Shown: positions 43,993-53,002 of the stretch, piece after piece
How the letters are laid out: the number at the start of each line of letters is the position of its first letter
How positions within the stretch are numbered: position 1 is the first letter of the stretch
From: Planctomycetaceae bacterium
GTDB lineage: Bacteria; Planctomycetota; Planctomycetia; Pirellulales; Thermoguttaceae
Assembly (NCBI GenBank): GCA_004556055.1
Contig: SFIW01000007.1
Span: forward strand, 4,568-68,567
Reading direction: 5' to 3'
DNA: 64,000 nt
Notes under the pieces: generated by a model
The model's input: only the letters and a program-made list of their open reading frames with translations
The model's database searches: none
Told to the model about the DNA's origin: nothing
Position numbers and translations under genes: made by a program

Positions 43993-46434
43993 CTATTGAA
44001 GTTCTGGAAGGGGAACGTCCACTCCTTGAAGTTGTCTTGCTTGATCCTTGGGATCATAGACGCCGTAAAAAGGCGCGTTCAAATCGCACCATAGGAGAAT
44101 TTTGCGATATTCTTCATCCGTTAGTCCAATATCTTTGTGCGCTCCCGTCCTTATGATCTCCGTGATAGGAGAAATATCAGCGCCACATTCGCCAGGTTTG
44201 GTGACTATCTCACGATAGTTCTTCGCGCCCCATTCGTACCATTTCACGTATTGAGTCAGTTCTTTATAGCTTTTCGTGAAAGGCTCGTCGATTTCATCGG
44301 TCAGAATCGGCGCGACGCTTTCTTCACCGCCGTCGTGACAACGAACGCACTTTGCGTCTAGGATCGGCTGAATAAATCGAAGAAACGATATAGGACGCAG
44401 CGCTTTATCTCCGGGTACGATGGATGACGGCGCGCGTAACGAGGCGATGGTGCGTTGAGGCAAGGTTTGACCAATCGTCGTCTGCGTTTGTTCATGACAA
44501 CCGACGCATCCTCGGTTTTCCCCAGGTTGGAGGTAGACGGCGCTGCGCATCGACTGAACCGCGCGCCCCGACTCGTCGACCGCTTGGAAGTAGAGAGGAA
44601 CTCCCGCCGGAGCTTTGAATAGAGCGCTCCCGTCTTCTTCGACAGGAACCGTCCCGAGGTAGACGCGCGCGTTTGCCGCCCATGGAATTCCGATTCGCGG
44701 ATGAGCCGAGAGATAATCGGGGCCCTTTGGAAGGAGTTGGATTATTCTTAGCTCTTTGATTCGCCGGTCGGAAGGAAATGGAAAGAGACTTTCATAGACG
44801 TTGGATAAGAAAAAGACTCCTGTCTTTTCATCTTCGCTCTTTTGTATCGTCGAAGGAATAATATCCGGTTTTTCACGCGGGGTCAAAGGCGTAGGGTAGA
44901 GGCATGACTCGTCGGAGTCAAGGTTTTGATAGAGAAGTTCGAGATTTCCGTAGCGATCTCCATAGTAAATTCCCAGCTTTCCTGAAGTCGTCGTTTGCGC
45001 AAGGAGCCCGCCTAAAGGCTCATGACTGTAGGACGTAATCCACTCGTCTTCTGAAAGAGGGAAGGGGCTGAAGTAGTATTGATCGCACGTCCGATTCCCT
45101 TCTTCCTCAACCTCTGGGAGCGGAATATTAGGCGTCAATCGCTCAATGGAGGATAGGTCGTCTTCGCCAGTTTGCGGGTCGTACGCTCTCTTAGAGGGAT
45201 CAAAAGCTAGGAGGGAACCGCCGACGTCGAGGTGATGAGCGCCCCCCACAAAGAGGATTTTGTTAGAGCCTGGAATTGCTTTCGGTTGGTAACAGGCGTT
45301 GACGGCGTAGGTATAGTTCCCAAAGAGAATCGACGCGTTTGTCCCGTCCGGGTTAGTCGTCCATAGCCCGTGATGTTTTGCCGCGTTTCGATCGACGTAA
45401 TCCCATCGCGTATAGACGACGCGACCGTCGTTGAGAAAGGCTGGTTGCCATTCATTCGTCTCATGCCAGGACAGGCAATCGATCGTTGAGTCGAGGTTCA
45501 GACGGTGAAGAGTATGTACGTTAAGAGGTTCGTAATGCCCATGGCAACGACCGTATCCGCCGCGCCTTGTGGAGATGAAGAGGATCGACCCGTCAGGCGC
45601 TTCCACTGGGTCAAAGTCGTCCTCCGACTCATTTGTGAGACGTTCGACTTTCCGCTCTTTCAAAGACATTTTATAGAGGTTAAATTTCCCCTCTTTTTTC
45701 GCCATGTGGTTGGAATCAAAATCTTCTATGTAAGGCTCCTGCATAAGGTCGGTAATATTCCGTTTGGGGACGTCTTCGCTATGCGTTTGCGAAAAATCGG
45801 CGAAAGAGAAATAGATTGTCTGCGCGTCGTAGGAAAGGGAGAGCGTTTGAAAAACGCCGCGCGGAAAGAGCCCTTCTGTTAGCGATTCCGTCGCGAAGCT
45901 TTTTCCCGGCTCTTTTAATACGTAGATTCCGCCGCCATGGTAACCGCAGACGTCGTAAAAATAAGACAAGTATTCATGAAGCATCTGCCAAGTGAATCGT
46001 TCTTCTTTGAGAAAAACGATTGGAGCGCCTGTGACTTTGGGATTGCCGAGTAGAAAGTCTCTGAGCTTTTCCCTTAACGCGAGGTATTGAGATAAAGGAC
46101 TTGCGAGAGGAACGTCCTTTGACGTATTTAAATCGTCTAAGGTTTGACGGGCTTTCGCCAATTCTTGTTTAAGATTTTCCACTAACGCGGGGGAGGCCCA
46201 CGCTTCGTCTTCAAACGCGTCGAGAGTTTCTTGCGCGCGCGTTGCAAGCTCTTTCAACGCCTGAATGGAGGCGACGTTGCGTCCTAGAACGCGCTCCTGT
46301 TCAAGCCAGTCCTTGACGATCGCTTCTCGATATTCTTGAGAGGAAGTTTGCGCATGGAGCTTTCCGTCTATTTGCCCTACCAACAGGAAAGACAGAGCAA
46401 AGAGGAAGAGAGAACGAAGAAATAAGGAAGTCAT
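43993..46434 (-). CDS. HzsA-related protein with two c-type haem motifs
   Basis: The 813-residue exported protein has a signal peptide (LFLRSLFLFALSFLLVGQIDGKLHAQ). A helical region follows, then a beta-propeller-like part with WD40/PD40-type strands (DGSILFISTRRGGYGRCHGH, LNDGRVVYTRWDYVDRN). The C-terminal part contains two haem-attachment motifs, CVGCH (about 642) and CVRCH (about 696). The order matches proteins annotated as HzsA-related (hydrazine synthase alpha-like), widespread in planctomycetes that are not anammox bacteria. It would need cytochrome c maturation and act in the periplasm; the reaction is unknown. It lies 49 bp downstream of the serine hydrolase gene and is probably co-transcribed. 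Confidence 0.82.
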   Translation of the reverse strand: MTSLFLRSLFLFALSFLLVGQIDGKLHAQTSSQEYREAIVKDWLEQERVLGRNVASIQALKELATRAQETLDAFEDEAWASPALVENLKQELAKARQTLDDLNTSKDVPLASPLSQYLALREKLRDFLLGNPKVTGAPIVFLKEERFTWQMLHEYLSYFYDVCGYHGGGIYVLKEPGKSFATESLTEGLFPRGVFQTLSLSYDAQTIYFSFADFSQTHSEDVPKRNITDLMQEPYIEDFDSNHMAKKEGKFNLYKMSLKERKVERLTNESEDDFDPVEAPDGSILFISTRRGGYGRCHGHYEPLNVHTLHRLNLDSTIDCLSWHETNEWQPAFLNDGRVVYTRWDYVDRNAAKHHGLWTTNPDGTNASILFGNYTYAVNACYQPKAIPGSNKILFVGGAHHLDVGGSLLAFDPSKRAYDPQTGEDDLSSIERLTPNIPLPEVEEEGNRTCDQYYFSPFPLSEDEWITSYSHEPLGGLLAQTTTSGKLGIYYGDRYGNLELLYQNLDSDESCLYPTPLTPREKPDIIPSTIQKSEDEKTGVFFLSNVYESLFPFPSDRRIKELRIIQLLPKGPDYLSAHPRIGIPWAANARVYLGTVPVEEDGSALFKAPAGVPLYFQAVDESGRAVQSMRSAVYLQPGENRGCVGCHEQTQTTIGQTLPQRTIASLRAPSSIVPGDKALRPISFLRFIQPILDAKCVRCHDGGEESVAPILTDEIDEPFTKSYKELTQYVKWYEWGAKNYREIVTKPGECGADISPITEIIRTGAHKDIGLTDEEYRKILLWCDLNAPFYGVYDPKDQARQLQGVDVPLPELQ

Positions 46435-46483
46435 GCTCGTACCTTTGATTATGACGAGTTGGATAACGATATGCGGAGAGGAT

Positions 46484-47434
46484 TCATTTGTCGTTTTCTA
46501 GCAAGTATTTTCGGATCGAGTCGACGTCTCCTAGGTAAGAAAAGATAGCGACGACACGTTTCGTGCGACGGTTTAGGTAGAGGAGTTGTCCGTTCATTCC
46601 TCCCTTGCCGAAGGCGCTTCCTTCAGAATCGAGGGGATAGAGCTCAAATGTTCGACTAAAAGCCTCGTTCACAAAGCGTTCGGAAAGGATACGGCGACCT
46701 TTGTATTGACCGTCGTTGACGAGCATTTCCCCAAGTTTGGCCATATCGTCCACGCTGATATAGAGACCTGTCGCGCCGATTGGAATACCGTCGGGATCTG
46801 TCGAGAAAGCGTATTCTTTAAACTTTAAGGGTTCAAAAAGTTCTTTGATTAAGAACTCGTTGAGCTTTTGTCCCGTTTTCTCATAGACGACGTATGAAGC
46901 GATATAAAACGCCGCGTCGGTGTAGACGTATTTTTCTCCCGGTTCATATTCGAGTTTTTCACTCAAGACCGACAAGAGGAAGTTTCGAGGCCATGTCGAC
47001 GAGTCGTCCGCGTCGATATCCAAAAGTCCGGCTTTGGAAAAACCTACTCGATGACGTATGACGTCCGATATTTTCACTTTTTCCCATTTCGGGTCATACT
47101 TTTCGGGAAAATGACTTTTCAAGATTGGGAAGACCGGTTCATCTATGTCGATGATTCCTTTATCTTCCATGATTCCCAATGCAATAACAGTGAAGAGCTT
47201 GGCGACGGAATAGGCGTTATGGCATCGTATATTGGGTCGAATGATCGCCGTCCGGGACTCTCCTTTGTATATTTCACAAATAGAAAAAATACGATCGCCG
47301 TCTTTATGAGCGATTTCTTCTAACGCGGGAAGAAGGAAGGAATCGTTTTCCACAGGTTGCGCCCATGACTGAGACTGGACGGCGACGGAGTAGAGAACGC
47401 CGAAGAGGAGCGAACAAAGACAGAGCTTACTCAT
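46484..47434 (-). CDS. Exported serine hydrolase, class C beta-lactamase-like
   Basis: A 316-residue protein with a signal peptide (MSKLCLCSLLFGVLYSVAVQSQSWAQ) and a penicillin-binding fold. The nucleophile motif SVAK is in NAYSVAKLFTVIALG. The second motif is YTD (VYTDAAFYIASYVV) in place of YxN, and a KGG-type element occurs in FGKGGMNGQLLY. Family members include esterases, D-aminopeptidases and beta-lactamases; resistance should not be assumed. AAGGAG six bases before the ATG at 47434 supports that start over a longer frame. It precedes the HzsA-related gene on the same strand. Confidence 0.82.
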   Translation of the reverse strand: MSKLCLCSLLFGVLYSVAVQSQSWAQPVENDSFLLPALEEIAHKDGDRIFSICEIYKGESRTAIIRPNIRCHNAYSVAKLFTVIALGIMEDKGIIDIDEPVFPILKSHFPEKYDPKWEKVKISDVIRHRVGFSKAGLLDIDADDSSTWPRNFLLSVLSEKLEYEPGEKYVYTDAAFYIASYVVYEKTGQKLNEFLIKELFEPLKFKEYAFSTDPDGIPIGATGLYISVDDMAKLGEMLVNDGQYKGRRILSERFVNEAFSRTFELYPLDSEGSAFGKGGMNGQLLYLNRRTKRVVAIFSYLGDVDSIRKYLLENDK

Positions 47435-47561
47435 TGGGAACTCCTTTGGCTGGAACGCCAACGCGAGATTAAGGGAAAATAACGAGTCGTTGGTTCAATT
47501 AGAGCGGAAGGAAAAAGATTTTGCAAATAGTATCTATATGTGACTGGCAAGAAATTGAAAA

Positions 47562-47592
47562 AAGTCGACCGCCGCTGTTGGACGATCGACTT
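47562..47592 (-). terminator. Terminator of the FAD oxidoreductase gene
   Basis: On the minus strand a 10-bp stem with one G-T pair (AAGTCGATCG with CGGTCGACTT) is followed by a T-run. Confidence 0.75.
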
Positions 47593-47608
47593 GGCTCTTA
47601 GAAGAATC

Positions 47609-49735
47609 TTAGAGGTTATTCGTTTGCGGGAGGAGTTGCACCGCGTCCACGATAACGTATCCGTTGGTGTTTTCCGCACTTATTTTAACGTTTGCTTTTC
47701 CATCGTCGCCGACGCGGAGTAAACCGATGGAGACAAAGAGGCCGTCAATGTCCGGCTCTTTTTGCTGGTTGACAACCGCTTCGATCTTCATGACGTCGCT
47801 GTTCGCTTCGACGGGAATATTGGTCGCGCGATTAGCATGCCTGGAATAGGAAACTCTGCAATCGTAGACGGCTCCAGGTTTTAATCCCTCAAATTCAAAA
47901 AGGACGTACTTTCCGTCTTTTTCTTTGTTGTCGTCGTGAAGGTAATCCATATCCGCGTATTTAGGGATTGAATTGCCGCTAATCCATTCGCCGTTGACGC
48001 GCGCCTTTGAATTGTCGACGACGACGCCGGGAAGTTTTTTCGAAAGGATTCTTGACGAATTTGGATCGTTATATTCCAAAACTTGACCGTCGTCGAGCAA
48101 ACGTTGACGAAGGATTTCGTAATCGAGATCTTGGGGAGCGACGTTGGCGTCGATAGAAAGGCACGCGGCGGTCGCGGCGCTCTGGCCGAGGATCATGAAG
48201 ACGGGTTCCATTCGTATCGAGCCGAACGCGATGTGGGTGCAGCTGACGCAAACAGGGACGAGAAGGTTGTCGCATTCCTTTTTAGGCGGGATGATCGCGC
48301 CGTAATCGATGGGGTACGGTCCGCCTGGATTTACTTGAACGTCGCCTTCGTTGCGAACAGTCGCGCGTCCTTCGGAATCGATCGCCACATAGCGTTGAAT
48401 GTTATGCGAATCCATGTTGTAGGATCCCATGCCGATAGGACGCAATGTTTCGTCAATATAACGAAGATGACGCTCGGAGACGACGAAATCGCTCTTCATT
48501 CTTCTGGCTTCGCGAACATAAAGTTGTTTGGGCCAGTTGCCGTTATCGACGAATTCGTCTTTGGCGAGTCCCCACGCTAGGTGCTGTTTACGAATATTTT
48601 CCGGCACGCGTTCGTTGTGCTGGAGCGTCCAAAGGAGGCCTTGTTGCCAGTTACGATGCGCTTCGTAGATGGCCTCGCGTTCTTCATAAGATCCGTCTGG
48701 ATAGTTATAGTTGCCGCCAATATAGTCTGTGGAAACCGCTTTATTGTTATTGGAGTCCGTCTTGTAGTTAGGCATCGGCGAAAAGGTCATAAAGATTTTT
48801 TGACCGGCTTCAATAGAACGGAGAAGAAGCTCGTAATCGAGTTCGTTATAATTCTCCGGCTTTTCGATCGGAACCATGTTCTTAGGATCGTTCGTCAGGC
48901 ACATACGCAAGCAGTATGCTTGAATGAAATCGTCCGCTTCGCCGTCTTTCGCGTTGATTTTTTCATGCACGAAGGGAAGGAGTCCGCTTTCCGGCTTTCC
49001 CTTTTCGACATATGGATCGACAAAGCCAGAGAACTGATGCGAGACGGCATGTCCAACCTGCACGCCGTTGAGGCTTTCGCCATATTGCGCGTTCGCTTCT
49101 CGTCCGGTAACGTAAGTCACATTCGCCGCCGCCATCAGGTCGCCTTCATAGGTGGCGTCGATGAAATATTTTCCTTTGAAGGTTTTGCCGGAAAGGGTCG
49201 TGATAGACGCGATCGAAGCGTCGTCTTTCACGACGCCCTTTTCGCGATCGAGGAGTTCCGACTTATAGACGGGGATCTTATATTCGCTGACGAATCCCTC
49301 AAAGATCTTTTCGGCGACGCTCGGTTCGAAGACCCACATCGTTTCAGTCGCGTTGTCGATACCGCGTCCCCCTTGACCGGGTATGCCGTTTTCGCGAGGC
49401 ATTTTTTGGAAGGTCCATGCCTCGTCGCGTTGATAGTACTGCCACAAACGATGATAAAATTCTCTTGACAGTCCGCCGACGACAGTTCGATTTCCCGAGT
49501 CGGTGGCGCCAAGTCCGCCGCTTGACAGTCCGCCAAGATGTTTATCAGGCGAAACAACGGCAACAGTTTTGCCCATCTTGGCCGCTTGTACGGCGGCGGT
49601 AATCGCGGCGCTGGTTCCTCCATAAACAACAACGTCATAGGAACCAACGACTTCGGCGATCGCTTGCTGAGTTCCAAACCAAGACGCGCAGACTGTGAAT
49701 AGCGCCAGACATAGAGTTTGAAGCGTTTTTTTCAT
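47609..49735 (-). CDS. Exported FAD-dependent oxidoreductase with C-terminal beta domain
   Basis: A 708-residue protein with a signal peptide (MKKTLQTLCLALFTVCASWFGTQQAIA). The FAD-binding Rossmann fold starts at DVVVYGGTSAAITAAVQAAKMGKTV, followed by HLGGLSSGGLGATDSGN, the signature of the FAD_oxidored family (PF12831). FIDATYEGDLMAAANV is also typical. The last 130 residues form a beta domain like those in golvesin or xanthan lyase (VYDCRVSYSRHANRATNIPVEA). Family members are abundant in planctomycetes and thought to act on sugars or organic acids; the substrate is unknown. GAGAAAAG precedes the ATG. A striking palindromic hairpin sits in the leader. Confidence 0.85.
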   Translation of the reverse strand: MKKTLQTLCLALFTVCASWFGTQQAIAEVVGSYDVVVYGGTSAAITAAVQAAKMGKTVAVVSPDKHLGGLSSGGLGATDSGNRTVVGGLSREFYHRLWQYYQRDEAWTFQKMPRENGIPGQGGRGIDNATETMWVFEPSVAEKIFEGFVSEYKIPVYKSELLDREKGVVKDDASIASITTLSGKTFKGKYFIDATYEGDLMAAANVTYVTGREANAQYGESLNGVQVGHAVSHQFSGFVDPYVEKGKPESGLLPFVHEKINAKDGEADDFIQAYCLRMCLTNDPKNMVPIEKPENYNELDYELLLRSIEAGQKIFMTFSPMPNYKTDSNNNKAVSTDYIGGNYNYPDGSYEEREAIYEAHRNWQQGLLWTLQHNERVPENIRKQHLAWGLAKDEFVDNGNWPKQLYVREARRMKSDFVVSERHLRYIDETLRPIGMGSYNMDSHNIQRYVAIDSEGRATVRNEGDVQVNPGGPYPIDYGAIIPPKKECDNLLVPVCVSCTHIAFGSIRMEPVFMILGQSAATAACLSIDANVAPQDLDYEILRQRLLDDGQVLEYNDPNSSRILSKKLPGVVVDNSKARVNGEWISGNSIPKYADMDYLHDDNKEKDGKYVLFEFEGLKPGAVYDCRVSYSRHANRATNIPVEANSDVMKIEAVVNQQKEPDIDGLFVSIGLLRVGDDGKANVKISAENTNGYVIVDAVQLLPQTNNL

Positions 49736-49754
49736 GTCTTTTCTCGATCGTTAT

Positions 49755-49797
49755 GGAAGAAATGGATTTTTCAAGCTTGAAAAATCCACCTTCTTCC
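49755..49797 (-). promoter_or_regulatory. Near-perfect palindromic hairpin between DUF1559 and FAD oxidoreductase genes
   Basis: GGATTTTTCAAG pairs with CTTGAAAAATCC with no spare loop bases, extended by GGAAGAA with TTCTTCC after a short internal loop. It ends 19 bases before the FAD oxidoreductase ATG and 39 bases after the DUF1559 stop. No T-run follows. It could be a weak terminator, an mRNA-processing or stability element, or a protein-binding palindrome. Confidence 0.55.
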
Positions 49798-49835
49798 GAG
49801 TTAAATAAGGTATTCATGCAGGAGAGGAGGTTTTT

Positions 49836-50840
49836 TTAGTTCCCGCTCAATGAATATTTTTCCCCGCAGTTCGCGGAAGAAATAGAAACCATAACGTTGT
49901 CGGAGATCGTTTCAGAAACAAATCGTACCGATCCGTCAGCCATAGAAACGTTTAAACCGCCAGGATGATGACTTGTCCAGAGTCCTGCGTTACGGAATGG
50001 CGAAAAACGACCTGTTCCGCTCGTTGTAGATTCGTCGCCTCTCGCTTTAGCTTGTATGCCAGCGTTTATGTAGAAGGCCGCTTTGGCGCTTTTCACAGAA
50101 CACATGTTCCAGTATCCGTTATTAGGGGATTGATAGCCCGATCCCTTCGACATGACATAGGTTCCACGATGCCAACCGCGATAGCCTTTGTATTCGTTCC
50201 ATGAGGATTCATAGAAGAAAACCGTGTTTGACGTGCCGTCTGTCGCAAAAGAGAAATTACGGTGGTATCCGACTGAAAAGAGACCATTATTGGAGATTTC
50301 ACCAATCGATCTTTGCGTTGTGATTAAACCATATTCCTCCGTTTTGGAGTCCGGTTTGAGGCCCGTCGCCCCGGCGTTACCGTAGTAGTGCGCCGTATAC
50401 CAGGTCTCTTCGCCGCCGCCGACTGATTTTAACTGAGTACTGGAAGGACACAACAACGCGTCGATTTTGGTTTTCGCCATTTCAGCGTTCTGACCCTGAT
50501 TATAATTTTTATTCCAATCTAAATTACTATAAATGCTGGCGCCCTCGAAGAAAGGCAATCCTTTAGCCAAGATCCCCATCCAGTGAGCGCCTGATTTAGC
50601 CGTGATGAAATATCCGTCGTTGGGGAGGTTATTGTTGACGTCGTGATAATTATGCATGGCAAGAGAGAGCTGTTTGAGATTATTTGTACATTGCATCCTT
50701 CTTGCCGCTTCGCGCGCTGCCTGAACCGCCGGTAGTAGAAGACCGATAAGTATGCCAATGATTGCGATAACAACCAGCAATTCAACCAGGGTAAAACCTC
50801 GCTTGGACTTAACCTTGTTTTTGAATTTGTATCTTTGCAT
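49836..50840 (-). CDS. DUF1559 prepilin-like protein
   Basis: The 334-residue product starts [22 protein letters not shown] with the prepilin-type leader, then [24 protein letters not shown] and the DUF1559 core. It ends in [20 protein letters not shown], the typical C-terminal motif. The N-terminal helix should be processed by a prepilin peptidase and the protein held at the cell surface. The partner is a small lipoprotein gene 51 bp upstream on the same strand, a recurrent pairing in planctomycetes. Unlike the DUF1559 gene at 24.5 kb, no riboswitch precedes it. Confidence 0.92.
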   Translation of the reverse strand: MQRYKFKNKVKSKRGFTLVELLVVIAIIGILIGLLLPAVQAAREAARRMQCTNNLKQLSLAMHNYHDVNNNLPNDGYFITAKSGAHWMGILAKGLPFFEGASIYSNLDWNKNYNQGQNAEMAKTKIDALLCPSSTQLKSVGGGEETWYTAHYYGNAGATGLKPDSKTEEYGLITTQRSIGEISNNGLFSVGYHRNFSFATDGTSNTVFFYESSWNEYKGYRGWHRGTYVMSKGSGYQSPNNGYWNMCSVKSAKAAFYINAGIQAKARGDESTTSGTGRFSPFRNAGLWTSHHPGGLNVSMADGSVRFVSETISDNVMVSISSANCGEKYSLSGN

Positions 50841-50891
50841 AATAGAGACCTTTGATTTGTATAATGTCTAATACCGGGTCGGTACGACCAG

Positions 50892-51275
50892 TTATTCGGC
50901 AAGGGGGACGTCGATTTCGATAGGTTCTCCCGCCTTTACAGTAATAGTCGTCATGAAATCCGGAAAGATTTTATTCGCGACTTGATCTGGGTCGTCTTCC
51001 GGAACCTCCGCGTATCCTTCGACAAGAACGTTATATTCTCCCGGTTGCACGCCGTTTTTCGCTTCAACTTCGAATACCCCGTTTTTAACGGTTTGGATTG
51101 CGCGGAAACCGTCGGCGACCGGCGTAAAGGTCACGACTCCGAGAGCGACGGGTTCGCCCCCATAAGTCACTTTCCCCTGAAGACTTGTCTTCCCTTGATT
51201 GGAACAACCTCCGACAGCAAGGGCGCTAAGTCCGAGAATAAATAAAAAAAAACAAGCCTTTTGTGCGTTCAACAT
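50892..51275 (-). CDS. Small lipoprotein with carboxypeptidase-regulatory-like fold
   Basis: The 127-residue product has a lipobox LAVGGC about 24 residues in. A single beta-sandwich follows, with LQGKVTYGGEPVALGVVTF and GEYNVLVEGYAE, typical of small planctomycete lipoproteins related to carboxypeptidase regulatory-like domains. It would sit in a membrane facing the periplasm. An in-frame GTG at 51296 gives a longer version; the ATG at 51275 with a G-rich site upstream is preferred. It is the first gene of a two-gene unit with DUF1559, so it may help assemble or anchor that protein (inference). Confidence 0.82.
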   Translation of the reverse strand: MLNAQKACFFLFILGLSALAVGGCSNQGKTSLQGKVTYGGEPVALGVVTFTPVADGFRAIQTVKNGVFEVEAKNGVQPGEYNVLVEGYAEVPEDDPDQVANKIFPDFMTTITVKAGEPIEIDVPLAE

Positions 51276-51322
51276 GAAGGGCCCCCGTTTTTTCACAATG
51301 AAAGCGAAAATGCTAAAACTCG

Positions 51323-51342
51323 AGGGGGCTCGAACACCCCCT
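51323..51342 (-). terminator. Probable terminator after the secreted beta-sandwich gene
   Basis: A 6-bp G/C stem (AGGGGG with CCCCCT) and 8-base loop, followed on the minus strand by CGAGTTTT. It separates the gene ending at 51451 from the lipoprotein gene. Confidence 0.5.
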
Positions 51343-51450
51343 TAGAACACCGGACAGATGAAGGCAGTTTGTGGTCAGAGTCCTTCAATCCTTAGAAAAA
51401 TTGTAGAATTCCAGAAAATAAAAACAAGTAACAATTAAAAATTTTTGTAC

Positions 51451-52983
51451 TTATTGTTCGATTTTGTCCTGCTTTATAAAACGAACGCTCTCTATCAGCG
51501 CTTTTCCCTCTCGGGCAGGGAAGATCAACTGAATTGATTTCATTGCCCCCGCGTATGCGTCAATTTTACTCAAGTCAATACGCAGACAGTCTTTTTGTCC
51601 GTCAAAGCGAATGGGCGCCTCTATTGATATTGCGGGCAAACGCGGGTGTTCTTTTTCCTTTTGACGATCTTTCATCGAACTTTTTGGATCTTCGTACCAT
51701 TGGAGATAGTCGATTGAGTCGGCAGGGGAGAAGGGTATGATTTTTACCGTTAAGACGTCGTCAAGAGGATTCTTCTCCGAAAAATCGATAAAGGAACCTG
51801 TTATTTCCAAGGTCTCCGCGTCTTTAGTTTTCCAAAAAGTATCCGGCGAGCACGCGACGGCCTTGAGGTTGGGAAGAAGGTTAATTTTTAACGATCCCTG
51901 GATTGGAAAACCTTCGTCGGTCGTATTGGCATAGATCCAGTTTTGTCGATCGTTTTCGAAGATCCATTCAGGGGTAGATTTCAGATCGCGCTTTGCCAGT
52001 TTGTAAACCGTTGCGCGTATTTCGTCTAGTGAACCAACGATGAACGTTGTTTGGTATGTGCGCCTAATGTTCCAGTCTAGGATAGTGACTTCTCTGGGGG
52101 CGATGTATCCGGTAGCGCCGCTTTTAGGGCCTAAATTCTTCCCCTTTGACGCGTCGCCTCCGTGGAATCCCGCTGAGGAACCTAACGATTTTGGTTGATA
52201 AACGCCAATTCCAAAGTTCTCTTCGTTGAGGAGAGCGCTCCAGCGTTCCGTCGTGTTGTAGGTAAGCCAAGGCCATCCCTTACCGTCGTTTTTGTCGACT
52301 AAAACCGTGACGGGCGCGTTTTCGAAAGGTTTATCACCCGTGTATGAAACGAGTTTGTACCAGGGGGCGTTCGTGTAAAGAGCCGGAGTTTCTTGATTTC
52401 GACCTTTATACTGAGTTTTATCGCTTCGATCGTTGACGATGGTCGCCGTTAGCTCAAACCCATTCGACGTGAGTTTGTATTCACATTCAAAAACGCATTC
52501 CGCTAAAAGACCGATGTTGGGCCAGAGCATGGGGCGCGTTCTCAAAAAGGCCGAATCCGTTCCCCTTTGCTCATAGCTAAGAACGCGCGAACCATAGCCG
52601 CCGCAATCCCCCGCTTGGATAGGATTCCACCCCAAACCCGCCCAGTTGGAGGAGGGTTGTTCTCCATTTGGACCAATAAAGGGAACGGGGCCCGAATAGT
52701 AGGAGAGTTGAATCTGACGCCCCCAATCGTAGCTATTGATCATATTCCCGGAGTTATGTTTTTTGTCCTCGAGATAGACGACGGCGCCGCCTATCGCTAA
52801 GTTAAATCCGACCTTGAGGCGATCGTTTTCGATGTAGCGCATAGGATCCGCGCCAAAATCATAGTACGTTTCTCCCTCAAGGGAGGCGTATAAGGGGTCA
52901 TTCGTGGGTTGGCCCAATGTTTGAGCAACCGTCGCCAGACTTAACAGAATAACGAGGATGGAACGAAAAGCCGCGTCTATCAT
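51451..52983 (-). CDS. Secreted beta-sandwich protein of unknown function
   Basis: The 510-residue product has a signal peptide (MIDAAFRSILVILLSLATVAQTLGQ). The body looks like a large beta-sandwich, reminiscent of galactose-mutarotase or polysaccharide-lyase supports: ENDRLKVGFNLAIGGAVVYLED, GWNPIQAGDCGGYGSRVLSY, and GFELTATIVNDRS. A second beta domain near the C-terminus (SLKINLLPNLKAVACSP, LRIDLSKIDAYAGAMKSIQL) resembles a carbohydrate-binding module. I cannot name a family or catalytic residues. AGGAGAG precedes the ATG at 52983; a longer frame to 53040 would run into the upstream gene. The gap to that dehydrogenase gene is only 19 bases, so they are likely one operon. Confidence 0.65.
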   Translation of the reverse strand: MIDAAFRSILVILLSLATVAQTLGQPTNDPLYASLEGETYYDFGADPMRYIENDRLKVGFNLAIGGAVVYLEDKKHNSGNMINSYDWGRQIQLSYYSGPVPFIGPNGEQPSSNWAGLGWNPIQAGDCGGYGSRVLSYEQRGTDSAFLRTRPMLWPNIGLLAECVFECEYKLTSNGFELTATIVNDRSDKTQYKGRNQETPALYTNAPWYKLVSYTGDKPFENAPVTVLVDKNDGKGWPWLTYNTTERWSALLNEENFGIGVYQPKSLGSSAGFHGGDASKGKNLGPKSGATGYIAPREVTILDWNIRRTYQTTFIVGSLDEIRATVYKLAKRDLKSTPEWIFENDRQNWIYANTTDEGFPIQGSLKINLLPNLKAVACSPDTFWKTKDAETLEITGSFIDFSEKNPLDDVLTVKIIPFSPADSIDYLQWYEDPKSSMKDRQKEKEHPRLPAISIEAPIRFDGQKDCLRIDLSKIDAYAGAMKSIQLIFPAREGKALIESVRFIKQDKIEQ

Positions 52984-53002
52984 GAGGTCTCTCCTTTGAG
53001 GA

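Noticed and set aside
46484..47434. Antibiotic-resistance beta-lactamase
   Set aside because: The fold is shared by many esterases and peptidases, and the second motif is YTD; nothing points to beta-lactam hydrolysis.
48581..49468. A 295-codon open frame on the plus strand
   Set aside because: It lies wholly antisense to the well-supported FAD oxidoreductase, has no recognised domain, and follows from the codon bias of the real gene.
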